This document shows positions 1 through 64,000 of a stretch of DNA of 64,000 nt, one piece after another. How positions within the stretch are numbered: the stretch's first letter is position 1; every line of letters begins with the position of its first letter. The stretch comes from Amorphochlora amoebiformis (taxonomy: Eukaryota; Cercozoa; Chlorarachniophyceae): positions 62,001 to 126,000 of the forward strand of contig BAAHQB010000045.1 in NCBI GenBank assembly GCA_054601695.1, read 5' to 3'. The notes under the pieces were generated by a model. It ran no database searches and was not told the origin of the DNA. It was given only the letters and a program-made list of their open reading frames with translations. The position numbers and the translations under genes were made by a program.

Positions 1-8
1 CTCCTAAC

Positions 9-8492
<8,484 letters not shown>

Positions 8493-8632
8493 GATTTGGC
8501 CCCTTGAGATCCTTGGAGATTATTATGATTCCACGACCCGGCTGAATCCCGGCTTTCTCTCTCAGGTCCCGGGATTCATTTTTTGGGCTCCGTTCTGGGT
8601 TCCGAGATGCACAGCGGTCCCTGGATGCGCTT
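8493..8632. promoter_or_regulatory. Short divergent promoter region
   Basis: Only 140 bp separate the start codon of the minus-strand kinase-like gene (8492) from the proposed start of the plus-strand WW-NHL gene (8633). The interval is ordinary mixed-composition DNA with no TA tract, so both promoters and 5' leaders must lie here or overlap the first exons. It holds a near-palindromic CCCGGG-type stretch and a CT-rich run near 8555-8563. I see no clear TATA box. The inference depends on the start chosen for the plus gene. Confidence 0.55.
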
Positions 8633-31626
<22,994 letters not shown>

Positions 31627-32157
31627 TACAATTCACTCGCTTCAGCATAAATCTAAGTCTAGGCGGCTAGGCCTGGCGAAAAATCGGGCTGATTTTTATG
31701 TATTTTCGTCAAAAGTGTGAGTTGATTTTAGGTATTTTTACGTCATATGTGGAGCTGTTGGATGGGTTTGATGGTGTTGTGCGGGAAATGACTCGAGTAT
31801 ACGGGAAATGACTCGAGCACTAGTGGATGAATTTAGGTAAATACGGAATTAATTTAATAACTTAATGCTAGTCTCGGAGACTAGTGAGAGTGAGCACTGA
31901 ATGTGTGACCTAAACCAACCATACTATAGCTAGAGCCATTGAATATCGATTTGGATTATGTCAGCTAGCTAGCTACTAGCTAATTCAAGTTTGTTAATTG
32001 AATTATCTGTGACATACTCAATCGAGTACTGAGTATATACTAGAATGATACTAATATCTTGATCATATGCGCATGGTACCATGAATTTATAGTATATACT
32101 ATCATATATATATATATATATATATATTTATAATATCATAGTATATTATGGCACTAG

Positions 32158-32208
<51 letters not shown>

Positions 32209-32769
32209 AGCACACCACACACACACGTGTGTGTGTACATACATATATAATTATAAATAAATAAATATATATATATGTATATATAAACATATTGTACATA
32301 CATACACATATTACTAGCACACAACCATACATCTAGATATATATATATATACATACATATACATATATATATATATACATTAATATATATATACATATAT
32401 GTAATATTATATATATATATATGTATATGTAATATTATATATATACAAGTAAGTATGTGTATGTACATATGTATTATACATACATGTATTATGCTATGAT
32501 GTGTGATTATTATTATTATGTATCATAGTACATAATATTACTATAATACTAGTATGTCATGTCATGGTATGTAAATCAATTTGAATATTATAACACATAT
32601 GTATTATGTATATTACATATATACATACATACATATATACATACATACATACACATATACATACATACATAAGTACATTATTACAATTAATTTACATACT
32701 ACTAGGCTAATAATACAATGGCATAAAACTGTACAAACGCACTCAACAAGAATACACACGACTCAATGA
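31627..32769. other. Intergenic region between WW-NHL gene and rbcS
   Basis: After the TGA at 31624-31626 the sequence is non-repetitive AT-rich DNA to about 32100, then TA, CATA and ATTAT simple repeats to about 32680, then mixed sequence. I see no exon-like block bounded by splice sites and no RNA gene. The 3' UTR and polyadenylation site of the WW-NHL gene must lie in the first part. Confidence 0.6.
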
Positions 32770-33323
32770 ATAATACTCGCAAAAAATTTATCAAATCCCG
32801 CCGTCTCCATGTTATAACCTGCCCCGTAACGCTTGTCGACCAAACCTCCTACCATTGCTGTCGAGGTGTGCTGCGCCAGCAATTTTGGCCGCTCTCAACA
32901 ATCGAAGGGAAATAATCGGAGGGAATGAATGATTTGACACCAATCAGGTACATCGCATCAGCACAGGTCCGGGCAATTCAGAGCCCCCGTGCCCCATTTT
33001 TTTTCGGATAAACCCTCTAAAGACTGCCAAACAGGATTAGACGACACACCTGGACACCAACACGTAGCTCATTCCCTCGGATTCATGACCATGCCGTTGT
33101 GACATGCACGGCGCCATAGAGGTTCGGTTTGGGGCAAATCGGCGAGATTTTGTCAAGCCGAACTTTAAATTCCTAACTTTTCGGGGAATTATTTCTGAAG
33201 AAATTGCCGAAAATACTAATGAACCGGCGGCCGCAACACGGCCTCTTTAACACGGGGCACCCACGTCGGTACCTTCGCGCGATTGCACCCGTCTCCCTGC
33301 GCACTCCCCGGCATATCCCAAGC
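32770..33323 (+). promoter_or_regulatory. Probable rbcS promoter and 5' leader region
   Basis: Composition changes abruptly here from TA-rich intergenic DNA to mixed, GC-richer sequence that runs straight into the rbcS start codon. No ORF with family resemblance, splice structure or repeat is seen in it. The promoter and 5' UTR of rbcS should therefore lie in this ~550 bp. A short minus-strand ORF (33173-33361) overlaps the first exon and looks accidental. Confidence 0.5.
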
Positions 33324-34255
33324 ATGAAGCTCTCTCTCGCCGCCAGGTGCGTAAGTCCCACCGAAAACCCCCCAGAGCCATTCTGGATGCCTAATACGAG
33401 CTCAGGCTAACCCCCCCCTACACAAACCTTGGAGCCACGCGGTTGAATTCTGATATTATTGTGCTCGTGTCAATAGCGTGATCGCCAACGTCGCCCTCTG
33501 CACGGCCCTCGTGTGCCTTGTCACCTTCGGTGGAAGACTCGGAGCCCCCGTCGCCTCCCGCACCATGGCGTTCTCCCGCACCGTCACTCCTGCCCCTACT
33601 TTCCGCTCCGCTGTGGCCAACGCTTGTGAGTTGAATTTCTAACCCGAATATCTGTCATTTGTCTGATCGCTTTCTCCTTGTTTGTGTCTTTTTTGGGACT
33701 GATTGATTAGACTGCGAGGAAGTCGTTGACCCGGTAAACTAGTCTAATATTGACGCACATGTATGATCGCCTCTTACCGTAGGCGACGTAGACCAGTTGT
33801 CTACGCGATCCGACTGTTCGCATTTCTTTTGTTTTCGAATATCTAATGTCAAACCGTTTGCATTCTCATCGAACTAACTCTCTGGTATGTCTTCTCAGAC
33901 CAGAAACGTCAGATATGAGACTATGTCCTACATGCCGGACTTCAACGAGCGCGATCAGGAGGCCCAGGTCAACTACATGATCCGCAACGGTCTAATCCCC
34001 TGCATCGAGTTTGACCAGCAAGGAGTCACCTTCCGCGAAAACTCCCGCATGCCTAACTACTACGATGGCCGTTACTGGACCATGTGGAAGCTCCCTATGT
34101 TCGGCGCCACCGACGCCCGCCAGGTCATGCAGGAGGTTCGTGAATGCCAGCGCAACAACCCCAAGGCTTACATCCGCATCCTCGGATTCGACAACATCAA
34201 GCAGGTTCAGTGCATGGGCTTCCTTGTCGCCAAGCCTTCTGGTGGCTACTACTAG
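33324..34255 (+). CDS. rbcS: RuBisCO small subunit precursor, plastid targeted
   Basis: Exons 33324-33346, 33477-33625, 33711-33733 and 33899-34255 join in phase to 183 residues. This is the small subunit of form I RuBisCO, which packs with the plastid large subunit for CO2 fixation. Diagnostic motifs are RYETMSYMP near the mature N-terminus, YYDGRYWTMWKLPMFG (about 119-134) and the IKQVQCMGF strand. The loop between the first strands is short compared with plant proteins. The leader has a hydrophobic core (about 9-24, VIANVALCTALVCLVTF) followed by an Arg/Ser/Thr/Ala stretch to about residue 57, i.e. signal plus transit peptide. Intron 1 (33347-33476) splits the signal peptide after seven codons, so a gene finder that starts at 33887 would lose the leader. 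Introns are 130, 85 and 165 bp, unusually free of TA or telomeric repeats for this window, and the coding GC is clearly higher than the surroundings, as expected of a strongly expressed gene. chlG converges from downstream. Confidence 0.95.
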
Positions 34256-35130
34256 ACTTGCTCACTTGGCACGTGTGTCTTTCCCCGCGTCAATGGCTGT
34301 CATTAGGCGGATCATTGAGAAACTAAGTGAGACTATGTTGTCTCGATTAGAAAGGAGACACTTACAGTAGGAGCGAATTTCTTGTTAAGAATTAGGCCGA
34401 CTGGTATTGTATGTTCCCAAATTTCGTCTCAGCGCAACCTGTTCGGAGCTGCTGAATGCTCGTGTTCAATTTTTATAATAATATATAATGTTGGCACATT
34501 TTACACTACATATCGGATCGGATCGGATGATCATCAATTAGCTGATATATTAACTTACATATTGTAATGTTTTGACTAGTACATAATTGAGTATCAGTCG
34601 GAATTAATGACTCAGACCAGTCAAGAGTCAGATCGAGATGTTACTATCATTTTAGTCATCAAAAACACATGTCAGATATTAGAACAGTATTTGCAACTCG
34701 CGTCTAAACGTACAACACTAGAATAATAGTCTAGATAGTAGAACACACATACGTACCTGATACATATTTTTATATCATACATGTATATATATACACACCG
34801 CACATATACTAGATATATATATATATATTTCTCGATGAGTTAGTTATATATGTATGATATCACTATGATATATCCTACTTACACATGTCTAGTTATGACT
34901 ATGTTATTGATTTATGATTCAAGATTTAAACGTTCAGGCGGCCGAGTGTAAATTAAATTTTAAGTTTATCGCCTGTCGCGATCATTGCTGTGATCATTCC
35001 ATGCACACCCCACCCCTGCATGAATCGAGTTAGACACAGACTGGCTCTTTCTAGCGGCTGATAAACGACCTCTACTAATTTGAATTAACGTCGGCAAGAC
35101 TACGTATTATGACTAGCCAGAGGCTTGGGA
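34256..35130. other. Convergent intergenic region between rbcS and chlG
   Basis: This 875-bp stretch separates the rbcS stop (34253-34255) from the chlG stop (minus strand, 35131-35133). It carries the 3' UTRs of both genes. The sequence is mostly unique and AT-rich with only one short TA run (34813-34828). No further coding block is seen. Confidence 0.65.
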
Positions 35131-50081
<14,951 letters not shown>

Positions 50082-50311
50082 CGTCTACTGTGGTCAGGCA
50101 AAGCGCGGGCGACAAGATCATAATTTCTTTTAATTCTTCGGGTTATTATTCTGTCACACAGGAACGTCACTTGATATCACACACTGAAACAGTACGCTTT
50201 GTCACGTTAGATTCTTGTTACTCAGCGCTACTTCACGCAAATATCACACTTCACTTCTTTAATTTCTCGGCGAATGGCTGCTGGGAATTCAAATATTTGA
50301 ACTGAGAAACA
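50082..50311. promoter_or_regulatory. Divergent promoter region between chlG and the TSR gene
   Basis: The chlG start codon (50081, minus) and the TSR-gene start codon (50312, plus) are 230 bp apart. The interval is unique, mixed-composition DNA with no TA or telomeric repeat, in sharp contrast to the flanking introns. Both promoters and 5' UTRs should be here. No TATA box or named site stands out. Confidence 0.6.
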
Positions 50312-62530
<12,219 letters not shown>

Positions 62531-63215
62531 ATCTCCTTAAACACGCCACAGCTCCATTCTAGCCATTGGCCTTTCTGAAAAGACTTTGCCAACACTAGAA
62601 ACATCTAGACATGAAGTTTTGAAAATTCTACAAGTAATTACACGTGCCTATTCAGCTTAACGATTATTATATATCTAGATATTTACTCTTAGATATTAGA
62701 TATTTAGTCTCTAGATATCTAGGATATACTATATAACGCGAGATATTTTTAGCCACTGCATGAAACTTATGCGCTCTAATCACACTCAACCAATAATCTA
62801 AATAACGACTCAAATATGTACATATTCTAGATATTCTACAGGATATTACACATGAACTAGATGAATGTCACTACATATGAAGACTAAACCCGGTTTAATA
62901 ATCATTAGTAATACAAATTACTAGAATTATACAGTATGCTCTAGTGCTAGCTGGATTAGATTAGCTGTAGTTCTAGAGTTTCCTGGATCTAGCTGTGAAA
63001 TCCGATCCGTTTACCTAGGTTTACTGATAGTGAAGTAACTCTTTTCACATCCTTAGTACTTTAGGTACTCTTACCTAACTTACACCTAATCTAGCTAATT
63101 GTTTGCCAGTAGGATCTGTTATTTACCTACTTTATAATAAAGTTTATACATATCATCATCCAGTAACTAGAGTAATTAATCCCACATATATATATTATAT
63201 ATATATATATATACT

Positions 63216-63275
<60 letters not shown>

Positions 63276-63385
63276 TCCGAATTCAAAAACGTTTCACTGC
63301 TTGCGAATTTGTGAATCTCATGAATTCATAGCGACCAACACATCTCTCCAGTTCGAATATCGATAAATCGACTATACTATCTGTT
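62531..63385. other. Convergent intergenic region downstream of the TSR gene
   Basis: This 855-bp stretch lies between the TSR-gene stop and the stop codon of the next minus-strand gene. It is unique AT-rich sequence with many CTAG-containing words, plus one TA run at about 63190-63274. No splice-bounded coding block is visible. It should hold both 3' UTRs. Confidence 0.6.
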
Positions 63386-63526
63386 TCATGTGGTCATCTG
63401 ATGGTCTGGTGTGTTTCGAGCTTGAGATTGGTTGGATTCAGCCTCTGTGAGCTTCAGGGCTTCTTTCATGGCGGTTACGAGCGAGAATATGCTGCTTGGA
63501 AAGTATTTGTAGCTACCGTCGTTCAC
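63386..63526 (-). CDS. Terminal exon of an unrecognised gene (5' part beyond window)
   Basis: On the minus strand an acceptor (TTTTACCAAAG) at 63527 opens a 47-codon frame that ends with TGA at 63386-63388. The peptide has normal composition, unlike the repeat-derived ORFs around it: it starts [17 protein letters not shown], contains [11 protein letters not shown] and ends DHQMTT. I do not recognise a family. Only this exon is confidently inside the window; other exons would lie at higher coordinates. The frame stays open a little upstream of the acceptor, so the exon could begin earlier. Confidence 0.55.
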   Translation of the reverse strand: MNDGSYKYFPSSIFSLVTAMKEALKLTEAESNQSQARNTPDHQMTT

Positions 63527-63603
63527 CTTTGGTAAAAATATGTAAATTTGTGTGTCTGTATGTGTGTATGTATATATGTATGTATATATATATATATATG
63601 TAC

Positions 63604-63693
<90 letters not shown>

Positions 63694-63808
63694 ACTAGAT
63701 ATATATTACGTATAAATATATTCCGATGATATATATAATATTACATGAAATATTAACAAACACATGCTGTTTTCGTAAACACTCTTTGATAGAAATACGG
63801 ATTGTAAT

Positions 63809-63988
63809 ATGATAAAAGTAACAATACTAGTCATGTATACTCAACATATAGAAGGCCAGCAGTGCACTAAAGAAAAGGTGTGCAAACGAGGGTGTGAGCA
63901 CGAGAAAAGAGTGTGTAACAATCTGTGTGATGAGGACAAGGGCATGAGAGTGAATGGCGTGCAAGGATCACAAGGTGTGAGCGTGTAG
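63809..63988 (+). other. Small cysteine-rich ORF (59 codons), doubtful
   Basis: An ATG-to-TAG frame encodes 59 residues with five cysteines spaced C-x5-C-x3-C-x6-C-x3-C in a Lys/Glu/Arg-rich context. Composition is not that of the TA or telomeric shadows. It lies where the intron or upstream part of the minus-strand gene ending at 63386 is expected, and there is no independent evidence of expression. It may be an exon, a small secreted peptide or chance. Confidence 0.2.
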
Positions 63989-64000
63989 GCGGACATATGG

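Noticed and set aside
34011-34370. Alternative-frame ORF overlapping rbcS exon 4
   Set aside because: It is a frame shadow of the GC-rich rbcS coding exon.

Overview
The window is nuclear DNA of a photosynthetic eukaryote with a secondary green plastid. A chlorarachniophyte is the best guess, held with moderate confidence. The evidence is a nuclear RuBisCO small subunit (rbcS) and a nuclear chlorophyll synthase (chlG). Both precursors start with a hydrophobic signal peptide followed by a Ser/Arg/Ala-rich transit-like stretch, the bipartite leader used to target complex plastids. All genes are heavily split by introns, and TTAGGG-type telomeric repeats are common inside those introns. No bacterial features are present.

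By joining exons with GT..AG sites and checking reading phase at every junction I could rebuild five genes and the tail of a sixth. (1) Minus, ~9-8492: hydroxylysine-kinase-like APH-family protein, 20 exons plus a tentative 21st, 3' end off the window. (2) Plus, 8633-31626: a 49-exon gene for a ~1033-residue protein with a degenerate WW domain, six NHL repeats and a long unrecognised C-terminal part. (3) Plus, 33324-34255: rbcS, four exons. (4) Minus, 35131-50081: chlG, 20 exons. (5) Plus, 50312-62530: secreted protein with thrombospondin type-1 repeats, 16 exons. (6) Minus, 63386 onward: last exon of an unrecognised gene. Genes 1/2 and 4/5 are divergent pairs with about 140 and 230 bp between start codons; rbcS and chlG converge.

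Most of the window is intron, made of (TA)n microsatellite, telomeric arrays and a few other simple tracts. Most long ORFs in it are translations of these repeats and are not genes. Two features stand out. First, TA-rich introns repeatedly carry partial copies of the neighbouring exon edge with its splice site: acceptor-side copies always lie upstream and donor-side copies always downstream of the intact exon, in three unrelated genes and one copy array in a fourth. One such unit has become a ~25-copy minisatellite of chlG donor sites. Second, telomeric arrays serve as whole introns; in the CCCTAA orientation they supply many CTAAC branch-site-like motifs, and CCCTAG or GTTAGG variants act as the splice sites.

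Gene structures rest on phase continuity and family resemblance by eye; no transcript or database search was available.
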